A stretch of 64,000 nucleotides of DNA from CBDDFN01 sp965227065 (GTDB lineage Bacteria > Pseudomonadota > Alphaproteobacteria > SPJN01): the NCBI GenBank assembly GCA_965227065.1, contig CBDDFN010000009.1:124001-188000 (forward strand). Direction: 5' to 3'. Below are positions 25,975-34,635 of this stretch, in pieces. How positions within the stretch are numbered: position 1 is the stretch's first letter; each line of letters opens with the position of its first letter. A program made the translations under genes and the position numbers. Under the pieces are notes generated by a model, which saw only the letters and a program-made list of their open reading frames with translations, did not search any database and had not been told where the DNA came from.

Positions 25975-26189
25975 AACGGCCTCCCTTTGAATCACATCGG
26001 CCTGCAGACTAGTCGAGGAAACCGCGCGACGGAATAGCGCTTGCGCAATCGGCCAAAGCGCACTATCACCCCGCCCCATGACGATGAACAGCACAGACGC
26101 GTTGCGACGACGATAGGTCGAACTCGGACCGGGCCGGGCCCGGAGCCGACCGCTTGTGCTTTTCCCAATTCCTGGCCCATGCTGGCCCA
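25975..26189. other. Intergenic region, divergent promoter
   Basis: 215 bp between the divergent SDR and GNAT genes. A GC-rich stretch (GGACCGGGCCGGGCCCGGAG) is visible at about 26129-26148, but no clear promoter, RNA gene or repeat can be assigned. Confidence 0.4.
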
Positions 26190-26723
26190 ATGGATGATCG
26201 TCAAATGTGTCTTGAAAATATTGTTCTGCTCGATGAAGCCCCTGGACATCTGGGTGCCATTGAAACCCTGCTTGATCTGAGTTTCGGGCCGGGCCGCTTT
26301 GCCAAATCAAGCTATCGGCTGCGCGAAGGGGTGAAGCCGCTCACCGAGCTGTGCGCGGTGGCCGAGATTGACGGTATGATCAGGGGTTCCATCCGCTATT
26401 GGCCGATTGTGATCGAGTATGGCGATGTCAAACCGGCATTGCCCGCCTTGTTGCTGGGACCGCTGGCTGTTGACCCCGAATTGCGCGGCAAGGGCGTCGG
26501 TATCGCGCTGATGAAACACACGTTGGAGCGGGCGAAACAGGCCGGACACCAGGCGGTCATTCTGGTGGGGGATGAGCCTTATTACGCCAAGCTTGGCTTT
26601 TCCCGGCTGGCCGCAATGGGCCTTGAAATGCCCACCCCGCAAGACCCCAACCGGCTTTTGGGGCTTAATCTCGTGGACGGGATGCTTGATGGCACGGCGG
26701 GGCAAATCACGCGGGCTTCTTGA
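26190..26723 (+). CDS. GNAT-family N-acetyltransferase
   Basis: 177 residues. The acetyl-CoA loop is LLLGPLAVDPELRGKGVGIALMKHTLERAK (R/Q-x2-G-x-G/A motif in RGKGVG), and VILVGDEPYYAKLGF is the conserved C-terminal half. This is the YhbS-type subgroup. Acceptor unknown. Start choice is weak: 26190 and 26205 are both possible and neither has a strong ribosome site. Confidence 0.85.
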   Translation: MDDRQMCLENIVLLDEAPGHLGAIETLLDLSFGPGRFAKSSYRLREGVKPLTELCAVAEIDGMIRGSIRYWPIVIEYGDVKPALPALLLGPLAVDPELRGKGVGIALMKHTLERAKQAGHQAVILVGDEPYYAKLGFSRLAAMGLEMPTPQDPNRLLGLNLVDGMLDGTAGQITRAS

Positions 26724-26754
26724 TTTTGCCCCGCACCCGCGCAATATCTGAGCC

Positions 26755-27336
26755 ATGTCAGAGCGCACGCAAAAACCCTTCGACAATGTTCTGGCCGAGG
26801 CCCAAAACGCCATCAAGCGGCGCGGCGTGGCCCCGGTCGAAAAATGGAATCCCGACTATTGCGGCGAGATGGATATGCGCATCGCCGCCGATGGTACCTG
26901 GTTTCATGAAGGCACGCCCATTGGCCGCAAGCCGCTGGTCCGCCTGTTTTCCACGGTTTTGCGCAAGGATGAGGATGGCCGCCATTATTTGGTGACCCCG
27001 GTTGAAAAGATCGGGATCGAGGTTGAAGACGCGCCGTTTCTGGCTGTCGAAGTCGCCATTGAAGGCGAGGGCGAAGACGCCACACTCAGCTTCCGCACCA
27101 ATGTTGATGATGTGGTGGTGGCCGACAAGGACCACCCGATCCGGGTTGAGCTTGATCCCGAAACGCTTGAGCCAGCGCCCTACGTGCTGGTGCGCGGGCG
27201 GCTGGAAGCCAAGATCATCCGGTCTGTCTTTTACGAACTGGTGGAGATCGCCCGGGACCGGGATGGTGAATTCGGTGTTTGGTCGGGGGGCAGTTTCTTT
27301 GCCTTTTCCAAGACCGATCAGGTGTTTGCGTCATGA
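26755..27336 (+). CDS. DUF1285 domain protein
   Basis: 193 residues. PDYCGEMDMRIAADGTWFHEGTPIGRKPLVRLFSTVLRKDEDGRHYLVTPVEK matches DUF1285, a two-domain beta-rich fold seen in many proteobacteria with no firm function; ligand sensing has been suggested from structures. It is the first gene of a conserved alphaproteobacterial cluster and overlaps the next start by 4 bp. It is 31 bp downstream of the GNAT gene, so the transcript may start before that gene. Confidence 0.9.
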   Translation: MSERTQKPFDNVLAEAQNAIKRRGVAPVEKWNPDYCGEMDMRIAADGTWFHEGTPIGRKPLVRLFSTVLRKDEDGRHYLVTPVEKIGIEVEDAPFLAVEVAIEGEGEDATLSFRTNVDDVVVADKDHPIRVELDPETLEPAPYVLVRGRLEAKIIRSVFYELVEIARDRDGEFGVWSGGSFFAFSKTDQVFAS

Positions 27337-28007
27337 TCCCGCCGCTCACGCGCCGTCATATTGAACAGGCGCTGACCCCGGCGCAGCACTCCACCCATTT
27401 GATGGAACAGATCGCCGAGGCGCGCTTGCGCTCCGATGCCGATCTGGCGCCTGAATTGCGCGATCTGCTGCCGCCGCCTGAAAAACTCCGTCACGCAGCG
27501 GTTCTGGTGCCGATTGTGGAGCGGGCGGACGGGTTGAAACTCCTGCTCACCGAGCGCTCGGCTGATCTGCCCAGCCATGCCGGTCAGGTTGCCTTTCCCG
27601 GCGGCCGCGTCGATGATGAGGATGACGGGCCGGTGGCCGCAGCCCTGCGCGAAGCCGAAGAAGAGGTGGGGCTCAACCCCGGCTGGGTGGATGTGATCGG
27701 ATTGCTGACCCCCTATCTGACCTCATCGGGTTTCAAGATTTTGCCCGTGGTCGGCTTTGTTGAGCCCAAATTTACCCTTGATGAGCTTGTCTTGTCCCAA
27801 GCCGAAGTTGCCAAAGTGTTTGAAGTGCCGCTTGAGTTTGTGATGAACCCCGCCAATCATGATCGCCATGAAGTCGAATTTCGCGGCCGGATGCGCCATT
27901 ATTATGCCATGCCCTATGAGGGGCATTATATCTGGGGAGCGACGGCGGGCATGCTGGTGAGTTTTTATGATGTGCTGATGGGCGAAGCTGCGCCCAAGCG
28001 GGCGTAA
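27333..28007 (+). CDS. CoA pyrophosphatase (Nudix)
   Basis: 224 residues. The Nudix box GGRVDDEDDGPVAAALREAEEEVGL fits G-x5-E-x7-REUxEExGU, and it is preceded by LPSHAGQVAFPG, the CoA-pyrophosphatase (NudL/PCD1) signature. It hydrolyses CoA or oxidised CoA to 4'-phosphopantetheine and 3',5'-ADP. The start overlaps the DUF1285 stop (ATGA), giving translational coupling; the in-frame sequence upstream belongs to the DUF1285 gene. The DUF6111 gene follows 2 bp later. Confidence 0.92.
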   Translation: MIPPLTRRHIEQALTPAQHSTHLMEQIAEARLRSDADLAPELRDLLPPPEKLRHAAVLVPIVERADGLKLLLTERSADLPSHAGQVAFPGGRVDDEDDGPVAAALREAEEEVGLNPGWVDVIGLLTPYLTSSGFKILPVVGFVEPKFTLDELVLSQAEVAKVFEVPLEFVMNPANHDRHEVEFRGRMRHYYAMPYEGHYIWGATAGMLVSFYDVLMGEAAPKRA

Positions 28008-28009
28008 TC

Positions 28010-28258
28010 ATGCGCGGTGTTTTGCTTCATCTGGCGCTGTTCTTTCTGCCCTTTGCAGCTTACGCGCTTTATCTGCTGTTGGCGCGCACCGGCACGCGGT
28101 TTGTTGATGGCCCGATGGCGCGGCTTACGCTGATCGGGCTTGGGCTGGTCATTGTCTCGCTGATCGCGTTGGCGGCCTTTACCGGCGCGGACCCTGACAA
28201 GACCTATATCCCGCCAAGCTATGAGGACGGCGAAATCGTTCCCGGCCGGTTTGAGTGA
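28010..28258 (+). CDS. DUF6111 small membrane protein
   Basis: 82 residues with two transmembrane helices (about 5-25 and 38-58) and a conserved periplasmic or cytoplasmic tail ADPDKTYIPPSYEDGEIVPGRFE, which is typical of DUF6111. It is found between the CoA pyrophosphatase and CCA-adding enzyme genes in many alphaproteobacteria. Function unknown. Its stop codon overlaps the cca start. Confidence 0.85.
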   Translation: MRGVLLHLALFFLPFAAYALYLLLARTGTRFVDGPMARLTLIGLGLVIVSLIALAAFTGADPDKTYIPPSYEDGEIVPGRFE

Positions 28259-29508
28259 TGATGACCGTGTCTGAACCCGATGCGGTTCTGGCGCGGGCCT
28301 GGATCGAACAGCCCGGATGCCGGGCGGTGCTCAAGGCGCTTGATGCTGATGAGGGCAAGACCCGGATCGTCGGCGGGGCGGTGCGCGATGCGCTGCTGGG
28401 CCGGACGGTCAATGACATTGATCTTGCCACGCAATATTTGCCCGAACAGGTGATCGCCAAGGTTGAGGCGGCGGGCCTGAAAGCCGTCCCCACCGGGCTT
28501 GATCATGGCACGATCACGGTCGTGTCCGATCACCAGCCTTATGAGGTGACGACGCTCAGGAAAGATGTCGAAACCGACGGGCGGCGGGCGACCATCGCCT
28601 ATACCGACAATTGGTCGGATGATGCGCTGCGCCGCGACTTCACCATGAATGCGCTTTATGCCGACCGCGACGGCCGGATTTATGACGCGGTTGGCGGGCG
28701 GGCTGATCTGGACCATCGCCGCTTGCGCTTTATCGGCGATGCCGAAACCCGCATCCGTGAAGATTATTTGCGCATCCTGCGGTTTTTCCGGTTTGCCAGC
28801 CAGATCGAGCCGCTGGCACTGGACCGCGCGGGGCTGATGGCATGCGCGGACCTTGCCGGCGGCATGCGCGATTTGTCAGCTGAACGGGTTCAGGCGGAGC
28901 TTCTCAAATTGCTCGGCGGTCACGGGCCGGTTGATGCGCTGAGGCAAATGGCGGCCGCCAATATTTTGGGGCATGTCTTGCCCGAAGCGCGCTCCATGGC
29001 ACGGCTCGAGGCGCTGGTGCGGGTCGAACGGGAGCGCTTGTTTGAAAGCGATCCCTTGCGCCGGTTTTACGTTTTGGCGGGCGCGCGGCATGCAGCGGAT
29101 GTCGGGGCGCGCTTGCGCTTTTCCAACAAGATGCAGGATCGGCTCAAAGCAATGGCCATCGCTGAAGAGGTGCAGCGCGCGCACAAGCTGATCGCGCCGG
29201 TGATGGAAGTGGCGGCCATGCAGCGCGCCTTGCACAAGCTTGGCGCCCCGGCCTTCCGTGATCTGGTGATTTTTCTGTGGGCTGAAGATCAGGGCGATGG
29301 CCGGGAAAATCTGTGGCGGGCCTTGCTTGCCCATGCCGATGTCTGGCAGCCGCGCAATTTGCCGGTGAGCGGCGAGGATATTATGGCGGCCGGTGTGAAA
29401 CCGGGCCCCCAGGTCGGCCAGCTTTTGTCGCTGCTTGATGACTGGTGGTGCGAAAACGGATTTCCTGACCGCGAGGCCGTTCTCGCCCGGCTTTTTGAGC
29501 TTGTTTAA
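28258..29508 (+). CDS. cca: CCA tRNA nucleotidyltransferase
   Basis: 416 residues, class II. RIVGGAVRDALLGRTVNDIDLATQ holds the GG and D-x-D nucleotidyltransferase motifs. RRDFTMNALY and the ERVQAELLKLL region follow, with the C-terminal helical body intact. It adds or repairs the 3' CCA of tRNAs. Start 28258 or 28261 (tandem ATGs); 28258 overlaps the DUF6111 stop. It is the last gene of the DUF1285 cluster and overlaps the end of convergent hemF by 4 bp. Confidence 0.95.
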   Translation: MMTVSEPDAVLARAWIEQPGCRAVLKALDADEGKTRIVGGAVRDALLGRTVNDIDLATQYLPEQVIAKVEAAGLKAVPTGLDHGTITVVSDHQPYEVTTLRKDVETDGRRATIAYTDNWSDDALRRDFTMNALYADRDGRIYDAVGGRADLDHRRLRFIGDAETRIREDYLRILRFFRFASQIEPLALDRAGLMACADLAGGMRDLSAERVQAELLKLLGGHGPVDALRQMAAANILGHVLPEARSMARLEALVRVERERLFESDPLRRFYVLAGARHAADVGARLRFSNKMQDRLKAMAIAEEVQRAHKLIAPVMEVAAMQRALHKLGAPAFRDLVIFLWAEDQGDGRENLWRALLAHADVWQPRNLPVSGEDIMAAGVKPGPQVGQLLSLLDDWWCENGFPDREAVLARLFELV

Positions 29509-30344
29509 TCCCACTCGGCCATGGGCGGCAGGCTCATCAAAATGGCGTCGGAATTGCCGCCGGTCATGATGCCGAAGCGGGTTCCCCGATCATGCAGCAG
29601 GTTGAATTCGACATAGCGGCCCCGCTTGAACGCCTGGCGCTTCTTGTCGGCCTCCGACACGTCCGATTGCCACCGCCTGCGCACAAGCTTGGGGTAGATG
29701 TCCCAGAAGGCTTCGCCGACGGCCTGGGTGAACGCAAAGTCGGTGTCCCAATCGCCTGTGTTGTGCCGGTCATAAAAAATGCCGCCGACACCGCGCGGCT
29801 CATTGCGGTGGGGGATGAAGAAATATTCTTCCGCCCATTGTTTGAAGCGCGGATAATAGTCCGAATCAAAGCGGTCGCAGGCCGCCTTGAGGGCGGCGTG
29901 AAAGGCTTGTGTGTCTTCATCATATTCAATGATCGAATTGAGATCGGCCCCGCCGCCGAACCACCAATCGGTGGTGACGATCATGCGGGTGTTCATGTGA
30001 ACCGGCGGCACATGCGGATTGGCCATATGGGCGACCAGCGAGATACCGCTGGCCCAGAAGCGCGGGTCTTTGTCTGCGCCGGGGATTTCCTTGGCGAAGG
30101 CGTCGGAAAATGCGCCATGCACGGTTGAGACATTGACACCGACTTTTTCAAACACCCGGCCTTTCATCTGGCCCATGGTGCCGCCACCACCACCCTCGCG
30201 CGCCCAGTCGGTATAGACAAATTTTCCCGGCTCGCCGGGGCCGTCAAAATCGATTTCGATTTGTTCAAAGGCGGCGCAAATCCGGTCGCGCAATGTGCGG
30301 AACCAAAGGGCTGCGGTTTCCTTGCGGGTTTCAATGTCGGTCAT
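29505..30344 (-). CDS. hemF: Oxygen-dependent coproporphyrinogen III oxidase
   Basis: 279 residues. The sequence shows WAREGGGGGTMGQMKGRVFEKVGVNVSTVHG, the family substrate loop WWFGGGADLNSIIEYDEDTQAFH, and the RGVGGIFYD motif. It converts coproporphyrinogen III to protoporphyrinogen IX with O2 in heme synthesis, supplying heme for the adjacent cytochrome bc1 genes. Its start overlaps the trmL stop (ATGA), so the two are coupled. Length is typical for HemF. Confidence 0.96.
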   Translation of the reverse strand: MTDIETRKETAALWFRTLRDRICAAFEQIEIDFDGPGEPGKFVYTDWAREGGGGGTMGQMKGRVFEKVGVNVSTVHGAFSDAFAKEIPGADKDPRFWASGISLVAHMANPHVPPVHMNTRMIVTTDWWFGGGADLNSIIEYDEDTQAFHAALKAACDRFDSDYYPRFKQWAEEYFFIPHRNEPRGVGGIFYDRHNTGDWDTDFAFTQAVGEAFWDIYPKLVRRRWQSDVSEADKKRQAFKRGRYVEFNLLHDRGTRFGIMTGGNSDAILMSLPPMAEWD

Positions 30345-30814
30345 TTAGGAAATCCATCAAGTTGGCGCAGCGCTTCGCCGGCCACCATGGCCGCTGTCAC
30401 CGCCACGTTCAAGGAGCGGGTGCCGGCCGCCATGGGAACCGTCAGCCGCGCAGCAGCGGCGTCATGCACATGGTCGGGAACGCCCGCACTTTCCCGGCCC
30501 AGAAGGATCGCATCATCGGCTGCGAATCGGTGCGCGGTGTAGGGCTCAGCCGCCTTCGTTGTGAGCAGCACAAGCCGCCGCGCCCCTAATTTTTCAACAA
30601 AGCCATCCCAGCTTGCGTGCCGGATGAGGGCGGCGCGGTCGAGATAATCCATGCCCGAACGCTTCAATCCGTGGTCCGACAGCACAAAGCCGCACGGCTC
30701 AATCACCTCCACAGCCATCCCCAGACAAGCGCCCAAACGCAAAATAGTCCCGGTATTCTGCGGAATATCGGGTTCAAACAGGCACAAGGAGGGACGGGGC
30801 GTCGCAGTCATCAT
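30341..30814 (-). CDS. trmL: tRNA (cytidine(34)-2'-O)-methyltransferase
   Basis: 157 residues, SPOUT fold. FEPDIPQNTGTILRLGACLGM, FVLSDHGLKRSGMDY and LLGRESAGVPDHVHD with the C-terminal RSLNVAVTAAMVAGEALRQ knot motif match TrmL. It methylates the wobble base of tRNA-Leu isoacceptors using SAM. AAGGAT precedes tandem ATGs at 30814 and 30811. The open frame extends far upstream across the petA promoter, but that part is not conserved. It is divergent from petABC. Confidence 0.93.
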   Translation of the reverse strand: MMTATPRPSLCLFEPDIPQNTGTILRLGACLGMAVEVIEPCGFVLSDHGLKRSGMDYLDRAALIRHASWDGFVEKLGARRLVLLTTKAAEPYTAHRFAADDAILLGRESAGVPDHVHDAAAARLTVPMAAGTRSLNVAVTAAMVAGEALRQLDGFPK

Positions 30815-30879
30815 CGCCGCATATCCTTCCGGCGTATGAAGGTCAAGAGCGTCGCGGAATTGCGGATTTGCAGTTTTGC

Positions 30880-30890
30880 GACACAGTGTC
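30880..30890. promoter_or_regulatory. Palindrome in the petA-trmL intergenic region
   Basis: GACAC-A-GTGTC, a perfect 11-base palindrome about 95 bp before petA, flanked at greater distance by TCGCGG/CCGCGA. It could be an operator for the bc1 operon; the regulator is unknown. Confidence 0.25.
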
Positions 30891-30985
30891 CCGCGATCTG
30901 GCCTGCGCTCTTGCCGCATCTGGACTTTCTTGTGTCCTAATGCCACAAACTGCGCCGGTTTGAGGAAAAAGCTGAGGGGAGCCGC

Positions 30986-31525
30986 ATGTCCGCCAATCAC
31001 TCTGGCAACGCGACCCATGAGGGTGAAGAGCCGACCCGCCGCGACATTCTTTATGTCGGCACGGGCGCATTTGCAGCCGTCGGTGGCGCCGCCGCCGTAT
31101 GGCCGTTGATTGATCAGATGAGCCCGGATGCCGGCGCGCTTGCGCTTGGTGCCACCGAGGTCAATCTGGGAAGCATGGAGCCGGGCCAGACCATCAAGGT
31201 CGAATGGCGCCGCAAGCCCGTGTTCATCACCCGCCGCACCAAAGAGGTGCAGGAAGAAATGGCGGCTGTCTCGCTTGGTGATCTGCCTGATCCCGAGGCT
31301 GACGATGCCCGTGTCGAAAATCCCGAATATCTCGTCGTCGTGGGCGTGTGCACCCATCTTGGCTGCATCCCGACGTCCGAGGACGGAGATTTCGGTGGCT
31401 GGTTCTGCCCCTGCCACGGTTCGCACTACGACCAATCGGGCCGGATCCGTAAAGGTCCCGCACCGAAGAACCTCGAAGTGCCGCCTTATTCATTTACCTC
31501 CGATACCACCATCCGCATCGGGTAA
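30986..31525 (+). CDS. petA: Ubiquinol-cytochrome c reductase Rieske iron-sulfur subunit
   Basis: 179 residues. A twin-arginine start (TRRDILY, 17-23) and one membrane anchor (about 22-42) precede the Rieske domain. Cluster ligands are C122 and H124 in CTHLGC and C141 and H144 in CPCHGSHYD, with C127 and C143 as the disulfide. It transfers electrons from ubiquinol to cytochrome c1 on the periplasmic side. It is the first gene of the petABC operon, with petB 12 bp downstream. Confidence 0.97.
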   Translation: MSANHSGNATHEGEEPTRRDILYVGTGAFAAVGGAAAVWPLIDQMSPDAGALALGATEVNLGSMEPGQTIKVEWRRKPVFITRRTKEVQEEMAAVSLGDLPDPEADDARVENPEYLVVVGVCTHLGCIPTSEDGDFGGWFCPCHGSHYDQSGRIRKGPAPKNLEVPPYSFTSDTTIRIG

Positions 31526-31537
31526 GGAGCAGAACCA

Positions 31538-32869
31538 ATGAGCACCGGAAACGGACCCAAGCGCGACTTTATCGAGCCCGGCCATCTGGCTGAGCCCTTC
31601 AAGTCCGATGTGAAAGCCGTCAACTGGCTCGAAAGCCGCCTGCCCATCATCTCGCTGATGTATGATGCCGGCGTGAGCTTCCCGAGCCCGCGTAACCTCA
31701 ACTATTTCTGGACGTTTGGCGCGATCTTGAGCTTCATGCTCGTCTTCCAGATCGTCACCGGCATTGTGCTTGTCATGCACTACACGCCGCATGTCGATTA
31801 CGCCTTTGGTTCGATCGAGCATATCATGCGCGATGTGAACTATGGCTGGCTGATCCGCTATGCCCACGCCAATGGCGCGTCCTTCTTCTTTATCGCCGTT
31901 TATGTCCACATTTTCCGCGGCCTTTATTACGGCTCCTACAAGGCGCCCCGCGAAATTCTGTGGCTGATCGGCGTTGCGATCTATCTCGTCATGATGGCAA
32001 CCGGCTTTATGGGCTATGTGCTGCCCTGGGGTCAGATGAGCTTCTGGGGCGTGACCGTGATCACCAACTTCTTCTCGGCCATTCCGCTGGTGGGTGAAGA
32101 CATTGTGATCTGGCTGCGCGGTGACTACACCGTCTATAACGCCGCGCTGAACCGCTTCTTCAGCCTGCACTATCTGCTGCCCTTCGTGCTTGCCGGTCTG
32201 GTTGGCCTGCATATCTGGGCACTGCATGTGCCGGGGAACAACAACCCGCTTGGCATCGATATCAAAGGCAAACAGGACACGCTGCCCTTCTGGCCGTATT
32301 ACACGATCAAGGATGCGTTCGGCCTGGTGGTCTTCCTGGTGATCTTCTTCGGTTTCATCTTCTATGCGCCGAACTATCTGGGTCACCCCGATAACTATAT
32401 CGAGGCGGACAATCTCCAGACCCCGGCCCACATTGTGCCGGAATGGTATTACCTGCCTTTCTACGCCATGCTGCGGGCGGTGCCTGATATCTGGTTCATC
32501 CCCTCCAAGCTTGGCGGTGTGATTGCCATGTTCGGTTCGATCGCCATTCTGGCGTTCATTCCCTGGCTTGATACCAGCCGGGTGCGGTCAACAACCTTCC
32601 GTCCGGTCTATCGCTGGTTCTTCCTGATCCTGGTGGTGGATGTGCTGATGCTGGGTTGGCTGGGTGCGCAAGTGCCGAACGACACGCTTAACCTGATCGG
32701 CCTTGTGGGAACGATCTACTACTTCGCCCACTTCCTGGTCGTGATGCCGGTTGTCGGTATTCTTGAAAAGCCCAAGCCGTTGCCGACCTCGATTTCCGAG
32801 GAAGTGCTCGGCTCCGGTGGCGGGGGCGCACCAGCAGGTGCTGCCGCTTCGCCCGAGAAACGCGGTTAA
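31538..32869 (+). CDS. petB: Cytochrome b of the bc1 complex
   Basis: 443 residues, about eight transmembrane helices. The bis-histidine heme helices are recognisable (IRYAHANGASFFFIAVYVHIFRG; LHYLLPFVLAGLVGLHIWALHV), as is the Qo-site PEWYYLPFYAMLRA (PEWY). A Gly/Ala-rich tail (GSGGGGAPAGAAASPEKRG) ends the protein. It contains the ubiquinol oxidation and reduction sites. It lies centrally in petABC, and petC begins 11 bp downstream after GGAGAG. Confidence 0.97.
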   Translation: MSTGNGPKRDFIEPGHLAEPFKSDVKAVNWLESRLPIISLMYDAGVSFPSPRNLNYFWTFGAILSFMLVFQIVTGIVLVMHYTPHVDYAFGSIEHIMRDVNYGWLIRYAHANGASFFFIAVYVHIFRGLYYGSYKAPREILWLIGVAIYLVMMATGFMGYVLPWGQMSFWGVTVITNFFSAIPLVGEDIVIWLRGDYTVYNAALNRFFSLHYLLPFVLAGLVGLHIWALHVPGNNNPLGIDIKGKQDTLPFWPYYTIKDAFGLVVFLVIFFGFIFYAPNYLGHPDNYIEADNLQTPAHIVPEWYYLPFYAMLRAVPDIWFIPSKLGGVIAMFGSIAILAFIPWLDTSRVRSTTFRPVYRWFFLILVVDVLMLGWLGAQVPNDTLNLIGLVGTIYYFAHFLVVMPVVGILEKPKPLPTSISEEVLGSGGGGAPAGAAASPEKRG

Positions 32870-32880
32870 GGAGAGAGACG

Positions 32881-33684
32881 ATGAAACACACCATCGCCAA
32901 AACGCTTGCCGCGCTTTCGCTGACGCTGGGTTTGGCGGCCCCCTTGCAGGCCGCCGACGCACCGCCGGTGCCCGCCCAGGACTGGTCGTTCAACGGTGTC
33001 TTCGGCACTTTTGACCGGGCTTCCCTGCAACGCGGTTTTCAGGTCTATCAACAGGTTTGCGGCGCGTGCCACAGCCTTGATTATGTCGCTTTCCGCACGC
33101 TGGGCGGTCCGTCGGGTTCGGCCAAAGGCGGTCCGGGCTTCTCGGAAGCCCAGATGAAGGCGATTGCCGCGAGCTATTCGATTGCCGATCTGGATGATGA
33201 CGGTGAAGTGATTGACCGGCCGGGTAAGCCTTCAGACAAGTTCCCCAGCCCGTTCCCCAACAAGAAGGCCGCTGCTGCCGCCAATAATGGCAAGGCGCCG
33301 CCGGATCTGTCGTTGATGGCCAAGGCCCGCATGGGCGGCCCGGACTATATCTTTGCGCTTTTGACGGGCTACAAGGATGAAGCGCCGCATAGCGAAGACG
33401 GACACGGCATCACGGTTCCCGATGGGGCGTATTACAATGAGTATTTCCCCGGCCATGTGATTGCGATGGCACCGCCTTTGTTCGACGATATGGTCGAATA
33501 TCAGGACGGCACGCCGGCAACTGTTGAGCAGATGTCCCGCGATGTCAGCCACTTCCTGATGTGGACGGCTGAACCGAAGCTGGAACAACGCAAAGGACTG
33601 GGCGTGCGCGTGCTCGGCTTCCTGATCATTCTGTCGGTTCTGATGTTCCTGGTGAAAAAGAAAGTGTGGCGCGACGCGCACTAA
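32881..33684 (+). CDS. petC: Cytochrome c1
   Basis: 267 residues. Signal peptide to about residue 25 (APLQAADA), covalent heme motif C60GACH64, the Met ligand region VIAMAPPLFDDMVEYQDG, and a C-terminal membrane anchor (about 241-258) followed by KKKVWRDAH. It accepts electrons from the Rieske protein and passes them to a soluble or membrane cytochrome c. It is the last gene of petABC; a strong terminator follows. Confidence 0.97.
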   Translation: MKHTIAKTLAALSLTLGLAAPLQAADAPPVPAQDWSFNGVFGTFDRASLQRGFQVYQQVCGACHSLDYVAFRTLGGPSGSAKGGPGFSEAQMKAIAASYSIADLDDDGEVIDRPGKPSDKFPSPFPNKKAAAAANNGKAPPDLSLMAKARMGGPDYIFALLTGYKDEAPHSEDGHGITVPDGAYYNEYFPGHVIAMAPPLFDDMVEYQDGTPATVEQMSRDVSHFLMWTAEPKLEQRKGLGVRVLGFLIILSVLMFLVKKKVWRDAH

Positions 33685-33708
33685 GCGGCCGTGCCTTGAC
33701 GACGATTC

Positions 33709-33740
33709 AAAGGGGCTGTCCGATGGGATGGCCCCTTTTT
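33709..33740 (+). terminator. Rho-independent terminator of petABC
   Basis: AAAGGGGC, a loop, then GCCCCTTTTT, beginning 25 bp after the petC stop. Strong stem with a five-T tail on the plus strand. Confidence 0.8.
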
Positions 33741-33757
33741 GCGATAAGGATCGGGTG

Positions 33758-34630
33758 ATGAAACCAGTGATCGGAATTCTGGGCGGCTCTGGCGTCTATG
33801 ACATGGATGGTCTTGAAGGGGCGGAATGGCGCGCGGTTGAAACACCGTGGGGCATGCCCTCTGATGAGTTGTTGTTTGGCAGCTTTGCCGGGGTTGATCT
33901 GATCTTTCTGCCCCGTCATGGCCGCGGCCATCGTTTGAGCCCCAGCGGGATCAATTACCGGGCCAATATTGATGCGCTCAAGCGCTGCGGCGTGACCGAC
34001 ATTCTGTCGGTGTCGGCGTGCGGCTCGTTCCGCGAAGAGCTGTCACCGGGCACCTTTGTGATTGTTGATCAGTTTGTTGACCGCACCTTTGCGCGCGACA
34101 AAAGCTTTTTCGGTGACGGGCTTGTCGCCCATGTGTCGATGGCGCATCCGGTGTGCGCCCGGTTGGGCGATGCACTGCATGAGGCCGCGATTGAGGCGGG
34201 CATTCCGGTGCATCGCGGCGGGTGCTATCTCGCCATGGAAGGCCCGCAATTTTCCAGCGGCGGGGAAAGCGCGCTTTACCGTTCCTGGGGCATGGACGTC
34301 ATCGGCATGACCAACATGCCTGAGGCCAAGCTCGCACGGGAAGCCGAAATTGATTATGCAACGGTCGCCATGGTGACAGACTATGATTGCTGGCATCCCG
34401 ATCATGACAATGTTGATGTTGCTTCCGTCATCGCCATTCTGGGCCAGAACGCGGCCAATGCGCAGGCGCTGGTAAAGGCTGTGGTTCCCAGGCTTGCGGA
34501 TCGTCCCGAAACCTGCCCGCATGGCTGCGACACGGCCCTCGACAATGCCTTGATCACGGCACCCGAGGCGCGCGATCCTGTTCTGATCCAGAAGTTAAGC
34601 GCCGTTGCCGGCCGAGTATTGGGAGCGTAA
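33758..34630 (+). CDS. mtnP: S-methyl-5'-thioadenosine phosphorylase
   Basis: 290 residues. GILGGSGVYDMDGLE, LPRHGRGHRLSPSGINYRANIDALK, and YLAMEGPQFSSGGESALYRSWGMDVIGMTNMPEAKLAREAEI are the PNP/MTAP family 2 signatures. It cleaves methylthioadenosine to adenine and methylthioribose-1-phosphate. The adenine is then salvaged by the Apt encoded 5 bp downstream, a functional pair. The start at 33758 follows GGATCGGGTG, just after the petABC terminator. Confidence 0.94.
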   Translation: MKPVIGILGGSGVYDMDGLEGAEWRAVETPWGMPSDELLFGSFAGVDLIFLPRHGRGHRLSPSGINYRANIDALKRCGVTDILSVSACGSFREELSPGTFVIVDQFVDRTFARDKSFFGDGLVAHVSMAHPVCARLGDALHEAAIEAGIPVHRGGCYLAMEGPQFSSGGESALYRSWGMDVIGMTNMPEAKLAREAEIDYATVAMVTDYDCWHPDHDNVDVASVIAILGQNAANAQALVKAVVPRLADRPETCPHGCDTALDNALITAPEARDPVLIQKLSAVAGRVLGA

Positions 34631-34635
34631 GTGCC

